Assembly: GCF_001598695.1 (NCBI RefSeq)
Contig: NZ_BCZK01000003.1
Span: 124,001-188,000, forward strand
Direction: 5' to 3'
Origin: Klebsiella oxytoca NBRC 105695
GTDB taxonomy: Bacteria > Pseudomonadota > Gammaproteobacteria > Enterobacterales > Enterobacteriaceae
Length of the DNA stretch: 64,000 nt
Of this stretch, positions 1 through 11,274 are shown one piece after another (position 1 is the stretch's first letter; every line of letters starts with the position of its first letter). The translations under genes and the position numbers were made by a program. The notes beneath the pieces were generated by a model. It made no database searches and was not told the origin of the DNA. It saw only the letters and a program-made list of their open reading frames with translations.

Positions 1-567
1 CGAGTTCTCCGCGCTGGCCATGGTTTCCTGCGCCAGCGCCAGATTGCTGTTGTCCGCGGCGAGGGTTATCCACGCGGTGGTCAGATCGGCAATCATCGTC
101 AGACGCGTATTCTGAGCGGTGAATTCGCTGGCAAGCCAGGTTTCCCGCGCCGCGCGCGTCAGGCTTTGGTTCTTACCAAACAGATCCAGCTCGAAGCTGG
201 AAACCGCGCCGTCGGCTTCCGCTGACGAGGTGAGACCGCTGGCCACCGTTTTACTGCGGGTATGGCTCAGCTCGGCGTCGAGGGTCGGAAACAGCGAGGC
301 GCGGGTTTCACCAAACTGGGCGCGCGCGGCTTCGATGTCGGCCAGCGCTTTCTGCACGTCGCGGTTGCTGGTTAACGCGATGTTCACCACTTTTTTGAGG
401 CGGGCGTCATTCACTACCTGCTGCCAGTCGCTGACCACCGCGGTTGCCTCGCCGTGGCTGCCCGGCAGGGTCGCTGGCACAGGCGCGGCCGGGCGCTCAT
501 AGTTCGGATCGAGAGAGACGCAGCCCGCCGTCAGGAGCGCAACAAAGACTAAGGTAAAACGAAACAT
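1..567 (-). CDS. eefC: RND efflux outer-membrane factor, partial (EefC type)
   Basis: This is the N-terminal part of an OprM/NodT-type outer-membrane channel lipoprotein; the gene runs off the left edge. Translation from the ATG at 565-567 gives a signal peptide with lipobox L-T-A-G-C16, so the protein should be lipidated at Cys16. The PNYERP stretch that follows is typical of the family. The start lies 3 bp after the eefB stop, and the AGGAG in the last eefB codons serves as ribosome site, so it is the third gene of an adaptor-pump-channel operon. The channel would complete the tripartite pump across the outer membrane. The family is clear; the eef name rests on the whole operon. Confidence 0.8.
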   Translation of the reverse strand, partial: MFRFTLVFVALLTAGCVSLDPNYERPAAPVPATLPGSHGEATAVVSDWQQVVNDARLKKVVNIALTSNRDVQKALADIEAARAQFGETRASLFPTLDAELSHTRSKTVASGLTSSAEADGAVSSFELDLFGKNQSLTRAARETWLASEFTAQNTRLTMIADLTTAWITLAADNSNLALAQETMASAENS

Positions 568-570
568 AAC

Positions 571-3500
571 TTACTCCTGAGAAGAACGATGGCGGGTGAA
601 GAAGCGTTTCACCAGCACAAAGAACAGCGGCACGAAGAACACCGCCAGCAGCGTCGCGGTCAGGGTTCCGCCGATAATCCCGGTACCGATCGCCACGCGG
701 CTGTTGGCCCCGGCTCCGGTGGCGATCGCCAGCGGCAGCACCCCGGCAATAAACGCCAGCGAGGTCATCACAATAGGTCGTAGGCGGGTCTGCGCGGCGC
801 GCATGGCGGCACGCGACAGGGAATAGCCCTCTTCCACCGCCGATTCGGCGAATTCGACGATCAGGATGGCGTTCTTCGACGACAGGCCGATAGTGGTTAA
901 CAGCGCCACCTGGAAGTAAACGTCATTGTTCAGACCGCGCATCCATGCCGCCAGCGCCGCGCCGAGCAGCCCAAGCGGGATCACCATGATCACCGAGAAC
1001 GGTACCGACCAGCTCTCATACAGCGCCGCGAGGCACAGGAAGACCACCAGAATCGAGATGGCGTAGAGGCTCATCGCCTGGCCGCTGGCGAGTTTTTCCT
1101 GCAGCGACATGCCGCTCCATGCCCAGGTGGTACCGGCCGGCAGGTCATTGGCCAGGGCTTCCATCTTGTCCATTGCCGCGCCGGAGCTGAAGCCGCTGGC
1201 GTTTTCGCCCTGGATTTCAAAGGCGGCGGAGCCGTTGTAGCGCACCAGGCTCTCCGGGCCGTATTGCCAGCGGGTGGTGGCGAAGGCGGAGAACGGCGTC
1301 ATGCTGTCATCGCTGCCGCGTACGAACCATTTACCGAGGTCGGACGGCACGGCGCGGGCGTCGCTTTCGCCCTGGATATAGACCTTCTTCACGCGACCGC
1401 GATCGATAAAGTCGTTAACGTAGGTTCCCCCCCAGGCGCTGGAGAGGGTATCGGTAACATCGCTTAATGACAGCCCGAGCGAGACGGCTTTATTGTTATC
1501 GATATCGACCTGCAGCTGCGGCATTTGCGGCAAATCGTTGGCGCGTACCGACTGCAGCTCGGAACTTTGATTCGCCGCGGCCAGCAGCTGGCTGCGCATT
1601 TTCATCAGACTGTCGCGATCGGTGCCGCCGCTGGCCATCAGTTCGAAGGTGAAACCGTTACTCTGCCCCAGGCCATCTACCGACGGCGGGGTCATGGCGA
1701 ACAGGGTGGCGTCGCGAATGCTGCCGAGCTCTTTGGTGGCGCGCAGGGCGATGGCCTGAGCGGTATTTTCTTCGCCTTTACGTTCGGACCAGTTTTTCAG
1801 CGACACGAAGGCCATCCCGGCGTTTTGTCCGCTGCCGCTAAAGCTAAAACCGTCAACGGTAAAGATCACGTCGGTATTGGCTTTCTCTTTCGTCAGGAAC
1901 CAGTCGGTGACCTGGCGGCGAACCTCGGCGGTGCGTACCGCCGTTGCTCCGGCAGGCAGCGTGTACTGGACCATGATTTCGCCCTGATCCTCCGTCGGCA
2001 GGAAGCTGCCCGGCAATTTCCACATCGCCAGCGCCATGCCGCCGCAAATCAGGACAAAAGCGCCCATCATCATCGCCGAGCGACGCAGGCCGCCGACAAC
2101 ACGATGCTGATAGCCCTGCTCGGTGCGTCCCCACAGGCGGTTAAAGGCGCCGAAGAAGCCTTTGGTATGCGGTTTCGAATGGCTCAGCAGCGCGCCGCAC
2201 AGCGCCGGGGTTAAGGTTAAGGCGACCACTACCGAGAGCATCATCGCCGAGATAATGGTCACTGAAAACTGGCGATAAATCACCCCGGTTGAGCCGCCGA
2301 AGAAGGCCATCGGCAGAAATACCGCCGAGAGCACCAGGGCAATGGCGATCAGCGCGCCGGAGATTTCACCCATCGATTTTTCGGTGGCTTCGCGGGCGGG
2401 CAGCCCCTCGTCGCGCATGATACGCTCGACGTTTTCCACCACCACGATGGCGTCATCCACCAGCAAGCCTATCGCCAGCACCATCGCAAATAGCGTCAGG
2501 GTGTTGATCGAGTAGCCGAACAGCGCCAGCACGCCGAAGGTGCCCAGCAGTACGACCGGAACCGCCACCGCCGGGATCAGCGTGGCGCGGAAGTTTTGCA
2601 GGAACAGATACATCACGCAGACCACGAGGATTATCGCCTCGAATAGCGTCTGAATCACATCCTCCACCGAGATTTTGATGAACTCGGTGCTGTCTTTCGG
2701 GTAAGCGATATCGTAGCCCTGCGGCATCTGGCGCTGGAACTCGGCAATCTTGTTTTTTACCAGCGTCGCGGTATTCAGGGCGTTAGCGCCCGGCGCCATC
2801 ATTACCGCGATCCCCGCAGCCGGATGGCCGTTAAGATTGGCGGAAGCGGTGTAATCTTCGCTGCCCATTTCAACGCGGGCGACGTCGCTCAGGCGCACCA
2901 CCGAACCGTCGCTCTTGCTCTTGACGATAATCTCTTTGAACTGGGCGACGGTTTGCAGCCGCGACTGAGCGCGTACCGTGGCGGTCAGCTGCTGCGCGTT
3001 GGAGGCGGGTAGCGCGCCGATTTTACCGGCGGACACCTGTACGTTCTGCGCCTCTATAGCCGATTGCACATCGGATGGCATCAGCGAATAGGAGGCCAGT
3101 TTGGTCGGGTCCATCCAGATGCGCATGGCGTATTCGGCGCCGAACACCTGCAGACTGCCGACGCCTTCTATACGCGCCATCGGATCCTGCATGTTGCTGA
3201 CCAGCCAGTCGGAGATATCGGAGCTGGTGGCTTTGTTGTTTTTGTCATACACCGCGAGGATCAGCAGGAAGCTGCTCTGCGATTTCTCCACCGTTACGCC
3301 AGACTGCTGAACTTCGCTCGGCAGACGGGATTCCGCCTGCTGCACTTTGTTCTGCACTTGAACCTGGGCGGTATCCGGATCGGTACCCTGCTCGAACGTG
3401 ACGGTAATGCTGACCGAGCCGTCGGAGCTGCTGGTGGATGTAAAGTAGAGCAGGTTATCCAGTCCGGTGAGCTGCTGCTCAATCACCTGGGTGACGCTGT

Positions 3501-3678
3501 TTTCCAGGGTTTCCGCAGAGGCCCCGGTGTAGGTGGCGGAGATTTTTATCGCCGGCGGCGCGACGTCAGGATACTGGGCGACAGGCAAGGTGCGGATAGC
3601 CAGAATCCCGGCGAGCATAATCAGAATGGCGATAACCCAGGCGAAGACCGGGCGTCGCACAAAGAAACGGGAGAACAT
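571..3678 (-). CDS. eefB: RND multidrug efflux inner-membrane pump (EefB, AcrB family)
   Basis: This 1035-residue protein is full length for a hydrophobe/amphiphile efflux-1 pump. It opens with FFVRRPVFAWV, the usual first transmembrane helix, and carries the proton-relay pair Asp408-Asp409 in LLVDDAIVVVENVERIM. Two periplasmic porter halves alternate with two membrane bundles. It would export drugs or other amphiphiles using the proton gradient, bridged by the adaptor EefA to the channel EefC. The ATG overlaps the eefA stop (TGATG), so translation is coupled. It resembles AcrB and EefB far more than OqxB, whose N-terminus is different. The exact substrates cannot be read from sequence. Confidence 0.85.
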   Translation of the reverse strand: MFSRFFVRRPVFAWVIAILIMLAGILAIRTLPVAQYPDVAPPAIKISATYTGASAETLENSVTQVIEQQLTGLDNLLYFTSTSSSDGSVSITVTFEQGTDPDTAQVQVQNKVQQAESRLPSEVQQSGVTVEKSQSSFLLILAVYDKNNKATSSDISDWLVSNMQDPMARIEGVGSLQVFGAEYAMRIWMDPTKLASYSLMPSDVQSAIEAQNVQVSAGKIGALPASNAQQLTATVRAQSRLQTVAQFKEIIVKSKSDGSVVRLSDVARVEMGSEDYTASANLNGHPAAGIAVMMAPGANALNTATLVKNKIAEFQRQMPQGYDIAYPKDSTEFIKISVEDVIQTLFEAIILVVCVMYLFLQNFRATLIPAVAVPVVLLGTFGVLALFGYSINTLTLFAMVLAIGLLVDDAIVVVENVERIMRDEGLPAREATEKSMGEISGALIAIALVLSAVFLPMAFFGGSTGVIYRQFSVTIISAMMLSVVVALTLTPALCGALLSHSKPHTKGFFGAFNRLWGRTEQGYQHRVVGGLRRSAMMMGAFVLICGGMALAMWKLPGSFLPTEDQGEIMVQYTLPAGATAVRTAEVRRQVTDWFLTKEKANTDVIFTVDGFSFSGSGQNAGMAFVSLKNWSERKGEENTAQAIALRATKELGSIRDATLFAMTPPSVDGLGQSNGFTFELMASGGTDRDSLMKMRSQLLAAANQSSELQSVRANDLPQMPQLQVDIDNNKAVSLGLSLSDVTDTLSSAWGGTYVNDFIDRGRVKKVYIQGESDARAVPSDLGKWFVRGSDDSMTPFSAFATTRWQYGPESLVRYNGSAAFEIQGENASGFSSGAAMDKMEALANDLPAGTTWAWSGMSLQEKLASGQAMSLYAISILVVFLCLAALYESWSVPFSVIMVIPLGLLGAALAAWMRGLNNDVYFQVALLTTIGLSSKNAILIVEFAESAVEEGYSLSRAAMRAAQTRLRPIVMTSLAFIAGVLPLAIATGAGANSRVAIGTGIIGGTLTATLLAVFFVPLFFVLVKRFFTRHRSSQE

Positions 3679-4802
3679 CAGGCGTTGCCTCCGTCATTTT
3701 TGACTTCGGCGGCTTTGACCTGCTGGCCCGGCGCCACTTTGCCGGTCCCTTCGACAATCAGCCGGTCGCCGCTCTTCAGACCGTTAACGATCAGCCATTT
3801 GTCGCCGTAGGTTTCGCCGGTTTCCACGCTGCGCTGTTCAACCTTGTTATTAGCATCAACCACCAGCGCGGTGGCATCGCCTTTGGCATCGCGGGTAATG
3901 CCCTGCTGCGGGGCGAGGATCGCATCGTTCATAATGCCTTCGTCTATGCGGGCGCGAACGAACATACCGGGCAGTAGCACATGCTGCGGATTGGGGAAGA
4001 CCGCGCGCAGCGTGACCGATCCGGTCGATTCATCTACCGCCACTTCGGTCAGCGCCAGGCGGCCTTTTTCGCTGTAGGTGCTGCCATCTTCAAGGGTCAG
4101 GGTCACGTTGAGCGTATTGCTGTTGCTCGCCAGGCTTTGCTTACGCAGGCGCAGCAGATCGACGCTGGATCGGGTGAGATCGACGTACATCGTATCCAGG
4201 CCGCGGATCGTCGCCAGCGCGGTGTCCTGATCGGCGGATACCAGCGCCCCCGGCGTGACGGATGAGATCCCGATGCGCCCGGCAATCGGCGCGGTCACGG
4301 TGGTCCAGTTCAGGTTGATACGCGCGCTTTCCAGCGCCGCTTTTTTCGACTCGACGCTGGCTTTATCCTGATTACAGGTCGCTATTGCGTCATCGGCGTC
4401 CTGACGGGAGACGCCGTTATCTTTGACCAGCACCGCATAGCGCTGGGCTTTTTGACAGTCGGCGGTCACCAGCGCCTGGGCCTGTTTCAGCGATGCGGCG
4501 GCTTCGTTAAACGTTGCTCGATAGCTTGACGGGTCGATTTGGTACAGCGCCTGTCCGGCTTTGACCATATCGCCTTCGGTAAACAGGCGTTTTTGCACGA
4601 TCCCGCCCACCTGCGGGCGAACTTCAGCGCTAAGCGAGGCGGTGGTGCGTCCGGTCAGGCTGCTTACCACCGGGACAGGTTGCCCCTGCAGAGTGACGAC
4701 GCCGACTTCCGGCGTCATCTGCTGCGGGGAGGAGGTTTGCGCATTATCGCACCCGCTAAGGAGAAATAATGCTGCTGCGATGGGGGCTATAGTGTATTTC
4801 AT
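3678..4802 (-). CDS. eefA: RND efflux periplasmic adaptor lipoprotein (EefA)
   Basis: This 374-residue membrane-fusion protein has a lipoprotein signal ending L15-S-G-C18, then the lipoyl half-domains and an alpha-hairpin (roughly residues 60-180), then beta-barrel and membrane-proximal domains, as in AcrA. It should be anchored in the inner membrane and link EefB to EefC. It is the first gene of the operon. About 450 bp of AT-rich DNA lies upstream, which would suit the H-NS silencing reported for eef in Klebsiella aerogenes (established elsewhere, not visible here). No dedicated local repressor is next to it; the nearest TetR gene faces an MFS gene instead. Confidence 0.82.
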   Translation of the reverse strand: MKYTIAPIAAALFLLSGCDNAQTSSPQQMTPEVGVVTLQGQPVPVVSSLTGRTTASLSAEVRPQVGGIVQKRLFTEGDMVKAGQALYQIDPSSYRATFNEAAASLKQAQALVTADCQKAQRYAVLVKDNGVSRQDADDAIATCNQDKASVESKKAALESARINLNWTTVTAPIAGRIGISSVTPGALVSADQDTALATIRGLDTMYVDLTRSSVDLLRLRKQSLASNSNTLNVTLTLEDGSTYSEKGRLALTEVAVDESTGSVTLRAVFPNPQHVLLPGMFVRARIDEGIMNDAILAPQQGITRDAKGDATALVVDANNKVEQRSVETGETYGDKWLIVNGLKSGDRLIVEGTGKVAPGQQVKAAEVKNDGGNA

Positions 4803-5254
4803 TATATTTTCTCAGGATGAACGACGTCCGCCCCGCAAATTCACTGGCGGGGTGATGGGCCGGGCGATGATGCATCTCCGGGCAAGCACAAATAACAAAG
4901 TGGGAAATAAATATTCCTGTTTGCAGTAAATAACTCGGTGAATACCGCTATTGATTGCGCGGTTTTTCCGAGATTTTCCTGTGCGGCGAATACGGCATCA
5001 GACGGCGGTTACAGGCTCTGAACCGAGTAGTCATGCCTGCTACAGGCTATTTATCACGGGTTTCTCCATGGTTTAAGATGATGAGAATGATCGTTCTCAT
5101 TTTTTCCATTATACGTCTGAACCGAATGATGGGAAGATTTTTTACACAAAATTTAGTGCAGGGAATTTAGTCAGGAAATAATGGAGAAAAAAAGGATATT
5201 TTGTGAAAGTAGGGTGGTGAATGGTCTGTGAAAAATAAAAAATGGAGATAATCA
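4803..5254. other. AT-rich intergenic region upstream of eefA and the GNAT gene
   Basis: This 452-bp divergent region separates eefA (leftward) from the GNAT gene (rightward). The last 200 bp is markedly AT-rich and contains the dyad listed at 5081-5100. Open frames inside it are short and lack plausible ribosome sites or family features, so I call no gene. It presumably carries both promoters. Confidence 0.6.
5081..5100. promoter_or_regulatory. 20-bp dyad, Fur-like candidate operator
   Basis: The arms ATGAGAA and TTCTCAT are exact inverted repeats around TGATCG, making 18 of 20 positions symmetric. The GAGAATGAT...TTCTC pattern resembles a Fur box (GATAATGATWATCATTATC) but departs from it at several positions. 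It lies 154 bp before the GNAT start and 278 bp before the eefA start. A metal-responsive regulator is a guess; the symmetry is what is seen. Confidence 0.4.
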
Positions 5255-5671
5255 ATGGCATTAATAATAACAGAGAACATTAATCCTACCGATCAAGAAG
5301 AGCTGCTGGCGGGCCTGCGGGAATACAATTTGCGCTTTCTCGACCCGGCTCAGTTCGGCGAGCTGGGCGTTTATTCACGCGATGAAGCTGGCGCGATGCG
5401 CGGCGGGTTGATTGCCAAACGCAAAGGCAGCTGGCTGTGCATTGAGTATTTGTGGGTCAGCGAAGCTTCGCGCGGCAGCGGCCTGGGCAGCGAGCTGATG
5501 TATGAAGCGGAATCTCAGGCGCGGTCGCGTGGCTGCAGCCATATGCTGGTGGATACGTTCAGCTTTCAGGCGCTGCCGTTTTATCAGAAGCTGGGCTATC
5601 AGCTGCAGATGTCGCTGCCGGATTTTCCGCACGCGGGTATGCAGCGCCATTATTTATCGAAAGTCTTGTAA
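5255..5671 (+). CDS. GNAT family N-acetyltransferase
   Basis: This 138-residue protein has the GNAT acetyl-CoA loop around residues 66-84 ([17 protein letters not shown], the R/Q-x-x-G-x-G/A signature) and a C-terminal FYQKLGYQ motif. Proteins of this size acetylate small molecules, peptides or protein N-termini; the substrate is unknown. The ATG is preceded by GGAG at a normal distance. It stands alone, with REP repeats after it, and is divergent from the eef operon. It is not one of the aminoglycoside acetyltransferases I recognise. Confidence 0.8.
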   Translation: MALIITENINPTDQEELLAGLREYNLRFLDPAQFGELGVYSRDEAGAMRGGLIAKRKGSWLCIEYLWVSEASRGSGLGSELMYEAESQARSRGCSHMLVDTFSFQALPFYQKLGYQLQMSLPDFPHAGMQRHYLSKVL

Positions 5672-5683
5672 ATCTGGCTTCAG

Positions 5684-5847
5684 GAGACCATCCCGGAGGC
5701 GGCGCTGTGCGCCTGTCCGGGCTACCCAATTGCAGGCGGCTGTGAATCGGGTTAAATCCCCCGGATGGCGGCTGCGCCTTATCCGCGCTACTCAACCGCA
5801 GACGGTTATAAACCTGTAGCCCGGCTAAGCGCAGCGCGAGCCGGGGG
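5684..5847. repeat. REP/BIME cluster
   Basis: There are three related palindromic units. One has a CCCGGAGGCGGCGC...CCTGTCCGGGCTAC core, one contains CCGGATGGCGGCTGCGCC, and one is the GTAGCCCGGCTAAGCGCAGCG type. This repeat family recurs at seven places in the window, always between genes, and fits enterobacterial REP elements mobilised by RAYT transposases. Confidence 0.8.
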
Positions 5848-5850
5848 GAA

Positions 5851-6498
5851 TTAGCCGCCGATGCCATTGCCTGTTAACGCCAGGGCATGGCTGACAATCA
5901 TCTCCCGGTCTACCGATTTTAACCGCGGATCGGTGTGGGTGCGGGAGAACGGCACCAGCACCAGGCTTATCAGGGTGGTAAACAGCAGCTCCGGGGAGAG
6001 CGCCGGATTAAGCTTGCCCTCCCGCTGCCAGCGGCGCACCGTCTCCAGCATCTTATGATACTTCTCATCGCCAAAACGCGCGTGCATATGCTGGCGCAGC
6101 ACCGGCATCTCGCCGATGATCTCCTGCATCCACAGCGGCGCGAACCACGCGTTTTTCTCCGCCATGCTCGCCAGGGTTTTAATGAGCAACGTAAAGGCGG
6201 TGACCGGGTCGTCGCCGTGCGCGACAAAAATCTGTCCGATCTCGCTGCGTAGCGGCATAAAGCGCTCTTCAACCAGCTTTTCCACCAGCGCTTCACGCGA
6301 GCTGAAGTAGTAGTGCAGCATCGCGGGCGTCACCCCCGCCTCTTTAGCAATGGCGTTCAGCGAAATGCGGGCGATCCCGTGGCGCGCAAACAGCGCCAGG
6401 GCAATATCCATCAGCTGTTCGCGGTTGGCGGAGCCGGATTTTTGCCCGCGCGGACGACCGGGACGACGCGGCGCTTCGTTGTCTTTTTGTGCTGACAT
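5851..6498 (-). CDS. TetR/AcrR family transcriptional regulator
   Basis: This 215-residue protein has a basic Arg/Pro-rich lead (RRPGRPRGQKSG) and a TetR helix-turn-helix near residues 28-72 (IARISLNAIAKEAGVTPAMLHYYF). The ligand-binding C-terminal part shows no obvious subfamily signature. It is transcribed away from the drug-type MFS gene at 6579 with 80 bp between the starts, an arrangement in which the regulator usually represses its neighbour and itself. A 7-6-7 inverted repeat sits in that gap. The inducer is unknown. Confidence 0.85.
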   Translation of the reverse strand: MSAQKDNEAPRRPGRPRGQKSGSANREQLMDIALALFARHGIARISLNAIAKEAGVTPAMLHYYFSSREALVEKLVEERFMPLRSEIGQIFVAHGDDPVTAFTLLIKTLASMAEKNAWFAPLWMQEIIGEMPVLRQHMHARFGDEKYHKMLETVRRWQREGKLNPALSPELLFTTLISLVLVPFSRTHTDPRLKSVDREMIVSHALALTGNGIGG

Positions 6499-6540
6499 CT
6501 TGTGGCGATCCCTTGACCAGATTCATCATTTCCCTAAATA

Positions 6541-6560
6541 TTAATTATGCATTTAATTAA
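6541..6560. promoter_or_regulatory. Candidate TetR operator between the TetR and MFS genes
   Basis: TTAATTA and TAATTAA are exact inverted repeats separated by six bases in the 80-bp divergent gap. The site is AT-rich, 19 bp before the MFS start, and could overlap both promoters. Position and symmetry are seen; binding by the adjacent TetR protein is inferred. Confidence 0.4.
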
Positions 6561-8986
<2,426 letters not shown>

Positions 8987-9088
8987 AATTATCCCGTTTT
9001 ACGGAAAGATGATTGTCATATTCCCACTATTATCTTTTCTGCCAGCACAGTCCATGATGAGTTACGCCGCAACGCATCGGGAGGATCT

Positions 9089-9715
9089 ATGCCAGCAGAA
9101 TTTCTTGATATCGCCATGACGCCGGACGTAATGGATGTCCAGCATGAAATGGGCAGCGATGAGCTGTGGCAGGCGCCGCATCGCCAGCGCCGGGGTGAGC
9201 GCTTCGGCGCCAGCGAGGAGGCGATGATTGTCACCCGCGACAGCTTCTATCTGGCCACCCTTTCGCAAACCGGCTGGCCCTATGTTCAACATCGCGGCGG
9301 TCCGGTGGGCTTTGTGCATCTGCTGGATGAAACCACCCTGGCGATGGCGGATTTTTCCGGTAATCGCCAGTACATCACCACCGGCAACCTGCGCGGCAGC
9401 AATCGAGCCTGTCTGTTTTTGATGGATTACCCGCGGCGTGCCAGGCTGAAAATCTACGCCACCGTAGAGGTTGTGGCGGTGGATGCCGACCCGCAGCTGC
9501 TGGCGCGGGTGGCCCCGGAGAACTATCGGGCCCGGATTGAGCGCATTTATCGTTTCCGCTTACAGGCTTTTGACTGGAACTGCCCGCAGCATATTACCCC
9601 GCGCTACACCGCCCGACAGGTGGCGGAGTATAGCCAGACGCTGCAACAGCGTATTGACGAGCTGGAGCGGGAAAATCAGCGTCTGCAGCAGCGTATTCAT
9701 ACAGGAGATTCATGA
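9089..9715 (+). CDS. Pyridoxamine 5'-phosphate oxidase-like flavin-binding protein
   Basis: This 208-residue protein has the split-barrel FMN-binding fold of the PNPOx-like family: [21 protein letters not shown] near residues 50-70, and [13 protein letters not shown] further on. The C-terminus (about 175-205) is a charged coiled coil. Relatives reduce or bind flavin, and their substrates are mostly unknown. A GGGAGG ribosome site precedes the ATG. It is divergent from a LysR gene and overlaps the next gene by 4 bp (ATGA), so the two are co-translated. Confidence 0.75.
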   Translation: MPAEFLDIAMTPDVMDVQHEMGSDELWQAPHRQRRGERFGASEEAMIVTRDSFYLATLSQTGWPYVQHRGGPVGFVHLLDETTLAMADFSGNRQYITTGNLRGSNRACLFLMDYPRRARLKIYATVEVVAVDADPQLLARVAPENYRARIERIYRFRLQAFDWNCPQHITPRYTARQVAEYSQTLQQRIDELERENQRLQQRIHTGDS

Positions 9716-10185
9716 TGACCGAACAACGTCCGCCTCTGCCGCCGTTCACCCGCGAGAGCGCCGCGCAAAAAGTCCGAGCCGCTGAAGATGGCTGGAACAG
9801 CCGCGATGCCGCTAAGGTCGCGCTGGCCTATACCGTCGATAGCGAATGGCGTAACCGCAGCGAATTTGTTCACGGCAGAACGCAGATTATCGACTTCCTG
9901 CAGCGCAAATGGCGTAAAGAGCAGGAGTACCGGCTGATTAAGGAGCTGTGGGCGTGGAACGATAATCGTATTGCGGTACGCTTTGCCTATGAGTGGCACG
10001 ACGACAGCGGCAACTGGTTTCGTTCATACGGCAACGAAAACTGGGAGTTTGATCGGCACGGCCTGATGCAGACGCGCTACGCCTGCATCAACGATCTGCC
10101 GATAACCGAAAGCGAGCGTCTGTTTCACTGGCCCCAGGGCCGTCGTCCGGACGATCACCCGGGGCTGAGTGAGCTGGGGCTGTAA
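9712..10185 (+). CDS. NTF2-like DUF1348 family protein
   Basis: This 157-residue protein is dominated by an NTF2-like fold with aromatic-rich motifs [21 protein letters not shown] and [24 protein letters not shown]. That matches DUF1348, a small family of unknown function. The ATG overlaps the stop of the flavoprotein gene, suggesting a two-gene unit possibly controlled by the divergent LysR. An enzymatic or ligand-binding role cannot be chosen from sequence alone. Confidence 0.75.
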   Translation: MMTEQRPPLPPFTRESAAQKVRAAEDGWNSRDAAKVALAYTVDSEWRNRSEFVHGRTQIIDFLQRKWRKEQEYRLIKELWAWNDNRIAVRFAYEWHDDSGNWFRSYGNENWEFDRHGLMQTRYACINDLPITESERLFHWPQGRRPDDHPGLSELGL

Positions 10186-10216
10186 GGCGCTATTCTGCGG
10201 AACGAGCCTCACCGTT

Positions 10217-10320
10217 GAAGAGATCCCCGGAGGCGGCGCTGCGCACCTGTCCGGGCTACTCGATTGCAGCCGGCGGTGAATCCGTAGCCCGGGCAGGCGC
10301 ATCGCGCTGCCCCCGGGAGA
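10217..10320. repeat. REP/BIME pair
   Basis: Two REP units lie between the DUF1348 gene and nlpA. The first repeats the CCGGAGGCGGCGCTGCGCA / CCTGTCCGGGCTAC unit seen at 5684 and 43930; the second is GTAGCCCGGGCAGGCGCATC with its CCGGG partner. Confidence 0.8.
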
Positions 10321-10440
10321 AAGGGGAAGATGATTTTATTTCCGGTTGCGGTTTTTGCGTTTAAAACCTCCCCACAAAGTCGTTATAGTTTCAGACGAAA
10401 AAATAATAACGATCTTCTATGGACTGACGGGGTGATAACA

Positions 10441-11250
10441 ATGAAATTGCGTTTACGGACAGCCGCCGCCGTGGTGCTGGCGGGCCTGCTGCTGGCGGGC
10501 TGCGACCAGAAGGGCAGCGATGCGAAACACATTAAAGTCGGCGTGATTAACGGCGCGGAACAGGATGTGGCGGAAGTAGCGAAGAAAGTGGCCAAAGAGA
10601 AATATGGCCTCGACGTTGAGCTGGTGGGTTTTAGCGGCTCGCTGCTGCCCAATGAGTCCACCAACGCTGGCGATCTGGACGCCAACGTCTTCCAGCATCG
10701 CCCGTTCCTCGAACAGGATAATAAAGCCCACAACTATCACCTGGTAGCGGTAGGCAACACCTTCGTCTTCCCGATGGCGGGCTACTCGCGCAAAATTAAA
10801 TCCGTCACCGAGCTGAAAGACGGCGCGACGATTGCCATACCGAACGACCCGACCAACCTGGGGCGCGCGCTGCTTCTGCTCCAGCAGGAAAAGCTGATTA
10901 CCCTCAAAGCGGGCACCGGCCTGCTGCCGACGGCGGTCGATATCACCGACAACCCGCATAACCTGAAAATTATGGAGCTGGAAGGGGCGCAACTGCCGCG
11001 CGTTATCGACGACCCGAAGGTCGACGTAGCGATCATCAGCACCACCTACCTGCAGCAAACGGGCCTTTCCCCGGTGCGCGACGGTATCTTTATTGAAGAT
11101 AAAAACTCGCCCTATGTGAACATCATCGTGACCCGCGAAGACAACAAAGACGCGGAAAACGTCAAAGCGTTTATCCACTCCTACCAGTCGCCGGAAGTGG
11201 CGAAAGCGGCAGAGACGATCTTTAACGGCGGCGCGGTGCCCGGCTGGTAA
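10441..11250 (+). CDS. nlpA: NlpA lipoprotein, MetQ-type substrate-binding protein
   Basis: The 269-residue product is close to E. coli NlpA throughout (for example IKVGVINGAEQDVAEVAKKVAKE and the C-terminal IFNGGAVPGW). The lipobox LLAGC places the lipidated Cys at residue 21. NlpA is an inner-membrane lipoprotein of the MetQ methionine-binding family with a minor role in methionine uptake. I chose the ATG at 10441; an in-frame start at 10330 would put a non-signal stretch before the lipobox. It has no ABC partners beside it, as in E. coli. Confidence 0.92.
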   Translation: MKLRLRTAAAVVLAGLLLAGCDQKGSDAKHIKVGVINGAEQDVAEVAKKVAKEKYGLDVELVGFSGSLLPNESTNAGDLDANVFQHRPFLEQDNKAHNYHLVAVGNTFVFPMAGYSRKIKSVTELKDGATIAIPNDPTNLGRALLLLQQEKLITLKAGTGLLPTAVDITDNPHNLKIMELEGAQLPRVIDDPKVDVAIISTTYLQQTGLSPVRDGIFIEDKNSPYVNIIVTREDNKDAENVKAFIHSYQSPEVAKAAETIFNGGAVPGW

Positions 11251-11274
11251 TCACTCACACAAGGAGACGTGGCG

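Noticed and set aside
571-4802. Calling the RND genes oqxAB
   Set aside because: OqxB begins with a different helix (DFSRFFIDRPIFA) and OqxA is not a close match; there is also a cognate outer-membrane gene in the operon.
4955-5170. 71-residue frame upstream of the GNAT gene
   Set aside because: No ribosome site, no family features, and it runs through the Fur-like dyad and AT-rich promoter region.
10381-10420. MetJ boxes upstream of nlpA
   Set aside because: Only scattered partial matches to AGACGTCT (CAGACG, AGTCGT); no tandem boxes.
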